DNA of 21,779 nucleotides, taken from assembly GCA_023435645.1 (NCBI GenBank), contig JAEYRK010000070.1, forward strand, positions 1 through 21,779. The letters run 5' to 3'. Below, in pieces: positions 1 to 7,353 of this stretch (position 1 is the first letter of the stretch; every line of letters begins with the position of its first letter). The notes under the pieces were generated by a model. It was not told the DNA's origin. It made no database searches and saw only the letters and a program-made list of their open reading frames with translations. Made by a program: the position numbers and the translations under genes. This DNA is from Bacillota bacterium. Lineage in GTDB: Bacteria; Bacillota; Clostridia; Lachnospirales; Lachnospiraceae.

Positions 1-248
1 ATAACGTCATAGTATAACGAAAGGATATACTCCAAGCGGATCACCTTGGGATCATAGGAAACCCTGACGGTCTCCGCATGTCCGGTATTATGATGGCAAA
101 CCTCCTGATAAGTGGGATTCTCAGTGTTTCCATTGGCATAGCCCACATCCGTCTGAAGGATACCGGGTATCTCGGAGAGATACTTTTCCGTTCCCCAGAA
201 GCATCCTCCGGCAAGATATATTACCTTTAAATTTTCGATTTGATTCAT
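1..248 (-). CDS. msrA: Peptide methionine sulfoxide reductase MsrA (N-terminal part, cut by window edge)
   Basis: The minus strand reads from an ATG at 248-246 to the window edge, 82 codons without a stop. Residues 14-18 are GCFWG, the signature of MsrA with its catalytic cysteine. Further MsrA landmarks follow: a VGYANG segment, then NPTYQEVC and GHAETVRVSYDP. The enzyme reduces methionine-S-sulfoxide in damaged proteins, regenerated by thioredoxin, in the cytoplasm. The start is supported by GAGGGTG a few bases upstream. The protein is truncated only by the window; nothing visible suggests a broken gene. Whether an MsrB domain is fused at the C-terminus cannot be seen. It lies 72 bases downstream of the Ca2+ pump gene on the same strand, with its own possible promoter in the gap, so co-transcription is possible but not required. 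Confidence 0.95.
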   Translation of the reverse strand, partial: MNQIENLKVIYLAGGCFWGTEKYLSEIPGILQTDVGYANGNTENPTYQEVCHHNTGHAETVRVSYDPKVIRLEYILSLYYDV

Positions 249-277
249 ATCAGCACCCTCTTATATTTAATAGATAG

Positions 278-306
278 ATTTTACAGGTTTTAGACTTAAA
301 ATACAA
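278..306 (-). promoter_or_regulatory. Possible msrA promoter
   Basis: On the minus strand TTGTAT (306-301) is followed after 17 bases by TAAAAT (283-278). The -10 matches the sigma-A consensus at 5 of 6 positions, the -35 at only 3. Transcription would start about 20-25 bases before the msrA ATG. A weak call, because A/T-rich spacers give such matches by chance. Confidence 0.3.
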
Positions 307-320
307 TGCCCCTTTGTTAG

Positions 321-2993
321 CTATTTTTCCTTCCTTCTCGAAAAGAATTTAATCATCTCGTTCACAATCAGAGGAACCAATGCAAACAGGATTACCAATC
401 CCCAATCTAACAGACTCAGATTGTGTACCCCAAATGCCTTTGCCAGGAAGGGTATAGAGATGACCAGCAGCTGGAGCAGAAGTCCCACGATGATAGAACC
501 AAATAGGTACATATTTTTAAATAAACCGACCTGAAGGATGGATTTCGTCGAATGGCGCATGGATAAGGAATAGAAGAGCTGGGAAGCTGCCAACACAACG
601 AAGGCCATGGTTCTTGCATAGGTCAGAGCAGCAGCAAATTCCGGATCCTCAGCTGTATTACCGATACTTCCAAGGGAGTAGCCATGCTCAGCCAAGCCGA
701 AATAGAAGGCCAGCAGGGTCAATAAACCGATTAGGACTCCACCTAAGACTGCCCTGGTTCCCGCTCCTTTGGCAAAAAAGCTTTCTTTCGGATTACGGGG
801 CTTCTGTTTCATCACGTCATGGTCTCCGGGATCCACGCCGAGGGAGATCGCAGGGAGGGAATCGGTAATCAGATTAATCCAAAGCAGCTGTGTGGCCAGT
901 AGCGGAATCGGCCAATTAAACAGGATAGAGAGGAAGATCGTAATCACCTCACCTAGGTTACAGGAAAGCAGGAAGATTACGGACTTCTTGATGTTGCTAT
1001 AGATGTTACGGCCTTCTTCAATCGCATTTACGATGGTTGTAAAATTATCATCTGTGAGAATCATATCACTGGCACCCTTTGCCACATCGGTTCCGGTAAT
1101 GCCCATCGCCACACCGATGTCTGCAAACTTTAAGGAGGGTGCATCATTTACACCATCACCGGTCATGGAGACGATGTTTCCCTTCGCTTTGAAGGCACGC
1201 ACAATCCTTACCTTATGCTCCGGGGATACTCTGGCGAATACCCGGTACTTATCGATATCTGCTGCAAATTCTTCCTCGGACAGTGCATCAATCTCGGTAC
1301 CGGTAATGCTCTGTTCGATGGACTCAGCGATACCCAGCTCCTTGGCGATGGCCACGGCTGTATTCTTATGATCTCCGGTGATCATAATCGGTGTTATACC
1401 CGCAGCAATTGCTTCGGCGATCGAAGACTTTACCTCCAGTCTGGGGGGATCAATCATTCCAACAATACCAATGATGGTCAGACCCTTCTCCATATCATCA
1501 GGAGCCAGCACCTGATCCGTATCCTTATAGGCCACACCCAGAACTCGGAGGGCATTGTCTGACATCTCTTCGGTTTTCTTCAGGTAATCCTTCTTCAATT
1601 CGTCGGTTAAGGGAACAGCCTTACCGCCCACCAGGGCATGGGTGGATATCTTCAACAGGTTGTCGATGGCACCCTTGGTATGGACACGATAGGTATTCCC
1701 CTCCACATTTAAGGTGGACATCAGCTTACGGTCAGAATCAAAGGGAAATTCTGATATTCGCTGATGCTGTTGGTTTAAAGCATTTTTGGGCAGCTTGTAT
1801 TTATCTCCGAAAACAATCAAGGCTATCTCGGTAGGATCCCCGGTCCCCTGTCCGTTCTCATAGGTTGCATCAGAGCAGAGCACCAGGGAACGGATTAACT
1901 CACCGGCATCTGCGGAGGGTCTTAAGTCTTGTGCAGTCTGGTCTACATCTCTCATTGTACCGCTGGTATAATACTTTACAACGGTCATCTTGTTCTGGGT
2001 TAAGGTTCCGGTTTTATCAGAGCAGATGATATTTACGGAACCCAGGGTCTCAACTGCGGGAAGCTTCTTGACAATGGCATTGATCTTAGACATTCGGGTG
2101 ACACCGATAGCAAGCACGATTGCCACGATGGCAGCCAGACCCTCGGGAATTGCTGCGACGGCAAGACTGATGGCTGTAAGAAACATCTCCATCAGATCCC
2201 GCTTCTGGATCAGAGCTATGACAAAGATCAGAGCACAGATGCCTATGGCCAGGTATCCGAGGATTCTTCCCAGCTCATCCAGTCTTTTCTGGAGGGGAGT
2301 CATCTCGTCATTTTCTTCCTCAAGTATTTTGGCTATCTTACCGATCTCTGTTTCCATGGCCGTTGCGACAACAACACCTTCCCCTCTGCCATAGGTCACC
2401 AGGGTGGACATAAAGGCCATATTTGCCTTATCCCCGATGGGAGTCTTAGGGTCGGATAAAATCGCGGAAGCCTCCTTTGTACTGGGGACGGATTCACCTG
2501 TCAGGGCGGATTCTTCAATTTGGAGGTTGGCACTATCAATTAATCGAAGGTCTGCAGGAACATAGCGACCCGCGTCAAGAAGAATAATATCACCGGGAAC
2601 TACCTCCTCGGAATTAATCTCAAGGACCTCCTGATCACGACGGACTAAGGATTTCGGAGTGGTCATTTTCTGAAGAGCCTCGACTGCTTTTTCTGCTTTG
2701 TACTCCTGTACGACACCGATGACTGCATTCAATACGATAACCAGCAGGATAATGATGGCATCCACATATTCTCCGATAACAAAGGTTATCATCGTGGCTG
2801 CCAGCAAAACATAGATTAGCATATCCTTCAGCTGGGAGAAAAAGAGTGAGAGCAGACTTTTTTTCGGTTTGCCCTTTAACTTATTCCATCCATACTGTTC
2901 CAGTCTCTTATTGGCATCTTCCTTCGATAACCCCATAACAGGATTGACCTGTAATATATTGCAGATTTCCTCCTGGGATTTTGTAAACCACAT
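321..2993 (-). CDS. P-type Ca2+-transporting ATPase (type IIA, SERCA/YloB-like)
   Basis: An 890-residue cation pump, the usual length for bacterial YloB-type Ca2+-ATPases. It should export Ca2+ from the cytoplasm at the cost of ATP. Visible landmarks: TGES of the actuator domain (165-168), PEGL in M4 (283-286), the phosphorylation site DKTGT with Asp326, ITGDH (about 538-542), the hinge TGDGVND (611-617), NLGE in M5 (Asn679, Glu682) and NLITD in M6 (Asn707, Thr710, Asp711). By comparison with SERCA, Glu284, Asn707 and Asp711 form Ca2+ site II. The residue matching SERCA Glu908 in M8 appears to be Ala802, so site I may be incomplete. The ATG is preceded by AAAGAGGTG at good spacing. It diverges from the MscM-like channel. 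A secretory-pathway-like Mn2+/Ca2+ pump is the main alternative; the class is certain, the ion very likely. Confidence 0.95.
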   Translation of the reverse strand: MWFTKSQEEICNILQVNPVMGLSKEDANKRLEQYGWNKLKGKPKKSLLSLFFSQLKDMLIYVLLAATMITFVIGEYVDAIIILLVIVLNAVIGVVQEYKAEKAVEALQKMTTPKSLVRRDQEVLEINSEEVVPGDIILLDAGRYVPADLRLIDSANLQIEESALTGESVPSTKEASAILSDPKTPIGDKANMAFMSTLVTYGRGEGVVVATAMETEIGKIAKILEEENDEMTPLQKRLDELGRILGYLAIGICALIFVIALIQKRDLMEMFLTAISLAVAAIPEGLAAIVAIVLAIGVTRMSKINAIVKKLPAVETLGSVNIICSDKTGTLTQNKMTVVKYYTSGTMRDVDQTAQDLRPSADAGELIRSLVLCSDATYENGQGTGDPTEIALIVFGDKYKLPKNALNQQHQRISEFPFDSDRKLMSTLNVEGNTYRVHTKGAIDNLLKISTHALVGGKAVPLTDELKKDYLKKTEEMSDNALRVLGVAYKDTDQVLAPDDMEKGLTIIGIVGMIDPPRLEVKSSIAEAIAAGITPIMITGDHKNTAVAIAKELGIAESIEQSITGTEIDALSEEEFAADIDKYRVFARVSPEHKVRIVRAFKAKGNIVSMTGDGVNDAPSLKFADIGVAMGITGTDVAKGASDMILTDDNFTTIVNAIEEGRNIYSNIKKSVIFLLSCNLGEVITIFLSILFNWPIPLLATQLLWINLITDSLPAISLGVDPGDHDVMKQKPRNPKESFFAKGAGTRAVLGGVLIGLLTLLAFYFGLAEHGYSLGSIGNTAEDPEFAAALTYARTMAFVVLAASQLFYSLSMRHSTKSILQVGLFKNMYLFGSIIVGLLLQLLVISIPFLAKAFGVHNLSLLDWGLVILFALVPLIVNEMIKFFSRRKEK

Positions 2994-3092
2994 AGCTACA
3001 CCTCTTTCTTGGTTTGGTATGATTCATCTATTTGAACTGTGAAACAGACTCTATGAATTCGATCTGTATTAACATGGCAAAGTAGTAAGCAA

Positions 3093-3101
3093 ATTATACC
3101 A
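3093..3101 (-). promoter_or_regulatory. Extended -10 promoter for the Ca2+ pump gene
   Basis: The minus strand reads TGGTATAAT at 3101-3093, a perfect -10 with the TGn extension. No good -35 is seen 17 bases upstream, which is typical of extended -10 promoters. It lies about 100 bases before the pump's ATG. Confidence 0.5.
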
Positions 3102-3180
3102 TATTGTAGAACGGGAATCATTAGAAATGGATAAAAATTATGGGATGGGAAATAAGTATTAGCTTATCATCCTCATTGGT

Positions 3181-3209
3181 TTGACAAGGTAGGAATTGGG
3201 GAGTAAAAT
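3181..3209 (+). promoter_or_regulatory. Promoter of the MscM-like channel gene
   Basis: TTGACA (3181-3186), a 17-base spacer, then TAAAAT (3204-3209): a perfect -35 and a 5/6 -10. Transcription should start near 3216. This leaves only about 10 leader bases before the GTG at 3226, one argument for the downstream ATG at 3292 as the real start of the channel. Confidence 0.7.
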
Positions 3210-3291
3210 AGACTAAAAACTATGCGTGGTACCTATGGTATATAAGAAGTATAGAGGCACAAATACATTGGTGGAAGGGTTTGACGGAGGA

Positions 3292-4527
3292 ATGGATTAT
3301 TTCGAACAGTTTCTGATCGATCAAGGGATAAAGACAAGCTTTGTAGGATATTTATCCTATGGTATTGTTATTCTGATTTTAATCCTATTATGTTTCCTAA
3401 TAAATTTTCTATTGAAGAAGATCGTTCTTCGCATCATGTCCAGAATTATCAGGAGCAATAAATTGCTTTGGGATGATATCATGCTGGAGCACAGGGTGAT
3501 ACAGAGGAGCTTTCATCTGATTCCCGGTATCATCGTTTATATGGCATCGCCCATCTTTGATCAAGCTCAGGAAATTGTCAGGCGGCTTTCCATTACCTAT
3601 CTCCTGATTGCCTCCGTGTTTGTATTCAATGCCCTGCTGGATACAATCAATGATGTTTACCGGCTGAAGCCAATCTCCAAGGTGAGACCAATCAAGGGAT
3701 TGCTTCAGGTAATAAAGATTGTAGGTTACATTATTCTGCTAATCATAGGCATTGCGAATCTCATGGGAGAGAGTCCCTTGATCCTACTGAGCAGTATCGG
3801 TGCCCTGACTGCCTTATTTTCCTTCGTGTTTAAGGATGCAATCCTTGGCTTTATTGCTGGAATACAGCTTACCTCCAATGAGATGCTTCGGATTGGGGAC
3901 TGGATTGAAATGTCGAAATACGGAGCGGACGGAGAGGTGATTGATATTACCTTAAATACGGTAAAGGTGCAGAATTTTGACAAGACCATCGTAACAATTC
4001 CTGCTTATGCTCTGATATCCGACTCCTTTAAAAACTGGCGGGGTATGGTGGAGTATGGCGGCAGAAGAATCAAACGCTCCGTAAATATTGATGTGAACAG
4101 CATTATGCTCTGTACCCCAGAAATGCTGGAGAAATTCAAAAAGATAAGCTACATTAGGGATTATGTCATTGAAAAGGAAGCGGAGATAAGAGATTACAAT
4201 CAGAGGCATAATTTTGATACAAATCTTCTGATCAATGGCAGGCATATGACGAATATAGGTACCTTCCGCATTTATATTCAAAATTATCTGAAGCATCATC
4301 CGGACTTAAATCAGGACTTGATACAGATGGTACGACAGCTCCCACCAGGTGAACATGGATTACCGATTGAAATCTATGGGTTTACGAGGAGTACGGTCTG
4401 GGTAAATTATGAAACAGTTCAGGCGGATATCTTTGACCATATCCTGTCGGTAGCAGAAGAGTTCGGCCTACGAATCTTCCAGAACCCTACCGGATATGAT
4501 GTAAAGGAGATCAATAATAGAGATTAA
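3292..4527 (+). CDS. MscS-family mechanosensitive channel, YbdG/MscM-like
   Basis: A membrane channel expected to open under membrane tension and release solutes on osmotic downshock. The match is to the YbdG (miniconductance) branch rather than short MscS. A pore-lining helix begins about residue 170 (GALTALFSFVFKD) and is followed by GIQL and GDWIEM (202-207), KYGADGEVID, TVKVQNFD, SDSFKNWRGM, GGRRIKRS, RMTNIGTF and a C-terminal QADIFDH / EEFGLR. All of these are YbdG hallmarks as I know that family. With the ATG at 3292 the protein has 411 residues, close to E. coli YbdG (about 415). The frame is open back to a GTG at 3226, but that codon has no Shine-Dalgarno and almost no leader. The ATG at 3292 has GGAGG only one base away, which is tight; a TTG at 3268 behind AGAGG is a third option. 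The exact start is therefore uncertain. Confidence 0.9.
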   Translation: MDYFEQFLIDQGIKTSFVGYLSYGIVILILILLCFLINFLLKKIVLRIMSRIIRSNKLLWDDIMLEHRVIQRSFHLIPGIIVYMASPIFDQAQEIVRRLSITYLLIASVFVFNALLDTINDVYRLKPISKVRPIKGLLQVIKIVGYIILLIIGIANLMGESPLILLSSIGALTALFSFVFKDAILGFIAGIQLTSNEMLRIGDWIEMSKYGADGEVIDITLNTVKVQNFDKTIVTIPAYALISDSFKNWRGMVEYGGRRIKRSVNIDVNSIMLCTPEMLEKFKKISYIRDYVIEKEAEIRDYNQRHNFDTNLLINGRHMTNIGTFRIYIQNYLKHHPDLNQDLIQMVRQLPPGEHGLPIEIYGFTRSTVWVNYETVQADIFDHILSVAEEFGLRIFQNPTGYDVKEINNRD

Positions 4528-4531
4528 TATA

Positions 4532-4586
4532 GGGGCTGTTTCACAATAAATAAAATGATACAAGAGGCCCTATATGAAACAGTCCC
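4532..4586. repeat. Inverted repeat with MITE-like ends (12 bp arms)
   Basis: GGGGCTGTTTCA (4532-4543) and TGAAACAGTCCC (4575-4586) are complementary except for one G-T pair, around a 31-base A/T-rich loop. It starts four bases after the channel stop codon. The ends resemble terminal inverted repeats of some insertion sequences (GGGGCTGT...), but no target-site duplication is evident. It could also act as a bidirectional transcript end. Confidence 0.6.
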
Positions 4587-4591
4587 ATGTT

Positions 4592-4632
4592 CACGACTGA
4601 AGGTACGTACACAGTACGTACCTTCAGTCGTG
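4592..4632. repeat. Perfect 19-bp stem-loop with 3-base loop
   Basis: The arm 4592-4610 (CACGACTGAAGGTACGTAC) is the exact reverse complement of 4614-4632, separated by ACA. Three further outer pairs are possible with G-T wobble. No T-run follows on either strand. Confidence 0.85.
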
Positions 4633-4651
4633 GGCGCGTTCGCAATATACT

Positions 4652-4792
4652 CCATCTCACAGAACTGGAAGTACATACTTCCTATGTCCTCAGTAGAAGA
4701 AGGCACCCTGTTCCTGGGCAAATGTGATTTGCCCGGAACAGGGTGCCTTCTTCTACCGGAAAACGCAGGCGTTTTCCGGTTCTGTGAGATGG
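4652..4792. repeat. Nested multi-branch inverted-repeat structure
   Basis: A perfect 14-bp helix, CCATCTCACAGAAC (4652-4665) with its complement at 4779-4792, encloses three hairpins. The first is 4667-4682, a 6-bp stem with loop ACAT. The second is 4693-4756: 22 perfect pairs (4693-4714 with 4735-4756), one unpaired T at 4715, then 8 more pairs (4716-4723 with 4727-4734) around GTG. The third is 4757-4778, CGGAAAACG-type arms of 9-10 bp. As RNA or as extruded DNA this would be a compact, nearly fully paired four-way junction. The arms are perfect or nearly so, which implies either recent origin or selection to keep pairing. Confidence 0.8.
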
Positions 4793-4821
4793 GTTTGCTC
4801 ACTTTGCCTTCACGAAAATGA

Positions 4822-4851
4822 CAGGAGCAGGTATTTTCATACCTGCTCCTG
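4822..4851. repeat. Perfect 13-bp stem-loop (terminator-like, no T-run)
   Basis: CAGGAGCAGGTAT (4822-4834) and its exact complement (4839-4851) flank a TTTC tetraloop. The stem is GC-rich enough for a terminator, but it is followed by GCCATC on the plus strand and by CATTTTC on the minus strand, so termination is only a possibility. It is the last member of the hairpin cluster. Confidence 0.7.
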
Positions 4852-5020
4852 CCATCTGGTGTCTCATATTCAGTTTTAGTGCCTGTAGTTTTCCTAGATC
4901 TGAAGATTCTTAGGAACTTAACCCTGAAGGGCTAGTATTCCTATTACTGCCTAAAGCATAAAGCCTCGCATAGATTTCCCAATCCAATCACCCTCATCTC
5001 TCAAGTGAACCCAGTGCTGC

Positions 5021-5045
5021 TTGTAATTCTGAGACAAAATTACAA
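5021..5045. repeat. 8-bp inverted repeat
   Basis: TTGTAATT (5021-5028) and AATTACAA (5038-5045) flank a 9-base loop. A/T-rich; chance occurrence is possible. Confidence 0.4.
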
Positions 5046-5062
5046 ACGGTTCTATTCTATTA

Positions 5063-5121
5063 AGATACGACGGAACTTCAAATGCTGGTTACTCATGATG
5101 TTAAGTTCTAGCGTCGTATCT
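5063..5121. repeat. Interrupted stem-loop, 10 bp plus 6 bp
   Basis: AGATACGACG (5063-5072) pairs with CGTCGTATCT (5112-5121). Directly inside, GAACTT (5073-5078) pairs with AAGTTC (5103-5108), with a TAG bulge (5109-5111) on one side. The loop is 24 bases. It lies about 100 bases beyond the stop codon of ntpD and may mark the 3' end of ATPase operon 1, though no T-run follows. Confidence 0.6.
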
Positions 5122-5220
5122 GAGAATTATTATGGGATGATTTCTTGATTATTATTCTGCTTACTTAGGAATCTTCAATAGAAAAATATTCAAATTTATG
5201 ATAAACCTATCCCCATATAT

Positions 5221-5835
5221 TTATTGCCGCCAGCTTTTTAGAACCTTTAGTCTGGTGAAATCCTCCCTTTCCTTCTCCTCCAGAGCGTTCTGAATATTTA
5301 AGGAGAGGGAATTGTAATAGGGGATCGTGATGTTCTTTAAGGCATTGGCTCTTTTTTGCGTCTTCTTAATACTGGTGGCCAGTCTATAAGCGGAGTTTTC
5401 AATCATGGACAATCGAATGGTAAGCTCCTTCACCTTGTTAAAATGCTTGGTGGCTTCATCCAGAGAGATTCTCGTCTGATAGAAGGCATAGCTGGGTTTT
5501 GCTTGACTGACATCAAACTCCACCAGGGGAATCTCAGTACCCATGACACTACGTTGCTTAATACGGATGGATTGCTCCTCGGGAATGGTACTGCTTAAAT
5601 CGGCCACATTACGGATTCCCATCTCAATATTGGCCTTCTGCAACGCCAGATAGGCTGCGGAGAAGGTACTGTCGATTTCGGACTGGATATTCCGGGCAGT
5701 GTCAATCAGTTCCATCAGCTCTCTGATCAGAATATTTCTCTTCTTATCCATTAACTCATAGCCCTGCTTTGCCAGGCTCAAAGAATTCTTCGCCAGGATT
5801 AGGTTACCCTTTGTAGGGAAGGTATTCGGATTCAT
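5221..5835 (-). CDS. ntpD: V/A-type ATPase subunit D (operon 1), central shaft
   Basis: The rotor shaft subunit that turns inside the A3B3 head. The 204-residue reading begins MNPNTFPTKGNL, and an N-terminal P-T-K-x-N-L followed by a long helical coiled coil (KQGYELMDKKRNIL) is typical of subunit D. A second long helix (about 150-204) closes the antiparallel pair. I place the start at the ATG at 5835 because AGGGAGA precedes it at normal spacing. The open frame runs 15 codons further upstream to an ATG at 5880, but that extension has no family counterpart. It is the last gene of operon 1, 84 bases after ntpB. Confidence 0.95.
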   Translation of the reverse strand: MNPNTFPTKGNLILAKNSLSLAKQGYELMDKKRNILIRELMELIDTARNIQSEIDSTFSAAYLALQKANIEMGIRNVADLSSTIPEEQSIRIKQRSVMGTEIPLVEFDVSQAKPSYAFYQTRISLDEATKHFNKVKELTIRLSMIENSAYRLATSIKKTQKRANALKNITIPYYNSLSLNIQNALEEKEREDFTRLKVLKSWRQ

Positions 5836-5919
5836 ATAAATCTCCCTTCTGCTCAAGAATTCTGCTGTGTAGAAATACATTCACTGAGATTTTGAGCGTC
5901 AGTACAATATCGATACCCT

Positions 5920-7308
5920 TTACTGGGTTTGCATTGCAGGTTTGTAGTACTTATCTAGGATCTTGGTGTCAATTCGGTCAAGCTCCTCCCTCGGAAGGAT
6001 GGAGAGCAGGGACCAGCCAAGGTCTAGGGTTTGCAGGATGGAGCGATCCTCCGTCAGTCCCTGGGCGATGAATTCCTGTTCCATTGCGATTCCGAACCTC
6101 AGATATTTTTTATCAGTGGGAGACAGCTCATCCTCGCCGATAACGCTGGCCAGAGCTCTTGCCTCACCAACGCGGGCATAGGAGGAAAAGAGCTGGTTTG
6201 CCAGATCCTGATGGTCCTCTCTGGTATACCCCTTACCGATACCGTCCTTCATTAGACGGGATAGGGAGGGTAGGACACTGATTGGAGGATAAACCACCTT
6301 CTGGTGGAGGGTACGATCCAGTACAATCTGTCCCTCTGTAATATAACCGGTCAAATCGGGAATCGGGTGGGTAATGTCATCATTGGGCATGGTAAGAATC
6401 GGAATTTGAGTAACGGAACCCTTACAGTCCTTTACGATGCCGGCTCGCTCATAAATCGTGGCAAGCTCACTATAAAGATAACCAGGATAGCCTTTACGGC
6501 TGGGAATCTCGCCCTTACTGGAGGATACCTCACGGAGTGCCTCAGCGAAGGAGGTCATATCAGTCAGTATAACAAGAATATGCATTCCTTTATCAAAGGC
6601 AAGATATTCTGCTGCAGTCAGAGCTACCTTCGGGGTGATCAGCCTCTCAACCACAGGGTCATTGGCCAGGTTCAAATACATGACAACATGGGAGCTGGCA
6701 CCACTATCCTCAAAGGTACGACGGAAGAAATCAGCCACGTCATGCTTGACACCCATAGCAGCGAAGACCACCGCAAATTCCTCATCGGAATCCTCTGCTA
6801 GGGAAGCCTGCTTCACGATCTGTGCCGCCAGCAGATCATGGGGGAGACCGTTGCCGGAGAAGATCGGGAGCTTCTGCCCACGAATTAAGGTGGTCATACA
6901 ATCAATCGTAGAGATCCCGGTCTTGATATAGTTTCTGGGATATTCCCTGGAGCAGGGATTTAAGGGCTGACCATTGACATCCCTCATAAGCTCGGAGGGA
7001 ATATGACCAAGACCGTCAATCGGCTGCCCGATGCCGTTAAAGACACGACCCAGAATATCCTCTGACAAGGCCAGCTCCATGGGGTGACCGGTCAGCTTCG
7101 TATGAGTATTGAACAGGGACATATCCTCCGTACCCTGAAAGACCTGGATAACAGCCTTATCCTCATATAATTCAACGATTCTTCCTAATTTCTTCTTATT
7201 ACCCTCTACTGTGAATTCAACGATCTCATCAAAGGAAGCATCGCGAATCCCCTCCAGGGCGATTAAAGGGCCATTGATTTCACTTAGGCCTAAATATTCT
7301 ATTGACAT
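5920..7308 (-). CDS. ntpB: V/A-type ATPase subunit B (operon 1), non-catalytic head subunit
   Basis: The 462-residue subunit alternates with A in the hexameric head. The P-loop position reads SGNGLPHD (151-158), the degenerate form normal for B. Also present are LNLANDPVVERL (212-223), ILTDMTSFAEALRE (247-260) and PSRKGYPGY (269-277). Arg351 in SVLPSLSRLM corresponds to the arginine finger of E. hirae B (Arg350), so the catalytic interface is intact. The ATG at 7308 has GGAG about seven bases upstream. It follows ntpA by 45 bases, the standard A-B-D order. Confidence 0.97.
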   Translation of the reverse strand: MSIEYLGLSEINGPLIALEGIRDASFDEIVEFTVEGNKKKLGRIVELYEDKAVIQVFQGTEDMSLFNTHTKLTGHPMELALSEDILGRVFNGIGQPIDGLGHIPSELMRDVNGQPLNPCSREYPRNYIKTGISTIDCMTTLIRGQKLPIFSGNGLPHDLLAAQIVKQASLAEDSDEEFAVVFAAMGVKHDVADFFRRTFEDSGASSHVVMYLNLANDPVVERLITPKVALTAAEYLAFDKGMHILVILTDMTSFAEALREVSSSKGEIPSRKGYPGYLYSELATIYERAGIVKDCKGSVTQIPILTMPNDDITHPIPDLTGYITEGQIVLDRTLHQKVVYPPISVLPSLSRLMKDGIGKGYTREDHQDLANQLFSSYARVGEARALASVIGEDELSPTDKKYLRFGIAMEQEFIAQGLTEDRSILQTLDLGWSLLSILPREELDRIDTKILDKYYKPAMQTQ

Positions 7309-7353
7309 CTCTATACTCCATTCTGCTGACGTTATGCAGCTTGGTTCATTAGG

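Larger units (their letters stand above)
4528..5220. other. Convergent intergenic region rich in inverted repeats, no credible gene
   Basis: This 693-base spacer separates the 3' ends of the channel gene (plus) and ntpD of ATPase operon 1 (minus). Bases 4532-4851 are almost entirely inverted repeats, listed separately. Bases 4852-5020 hold nothing I recognise. Bases 5021-5121 hold two more hairpins, and 5122-5220 is A/T-rich and featureless. TGAAGATT at 4901-4908 has an inverted copy at 5170-5177, which could close a long-range helix around the central part. No hairpin is followed by a convincing T-run on either strand, so no classical intrinsic terminator is assigned, although both flanking operons must end here. 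Confidence 0.7.

Noticed and set aside
614..2394. Several 70-130-codon plus-strand frames inside the Ca2+ pump gene
   Set aside because: They are antisense shadows of a well-conserved gene and have no ribosome binding sites.
4652..4792. A complete retron
   Set aside because: The layout is suggestive, but no reverse transcriptase or effector gene exists in the window.
4555..4821. An 88-codon plus-strand frame and an overlapping minus-strand frame in the hairpin cluster
   Set aside because: Both are built almost entirely from inverted-repeat arms, have no ribosome binding site, and give no protein-like composition. Palindromic DNA naturally leaves frames open on both strands.
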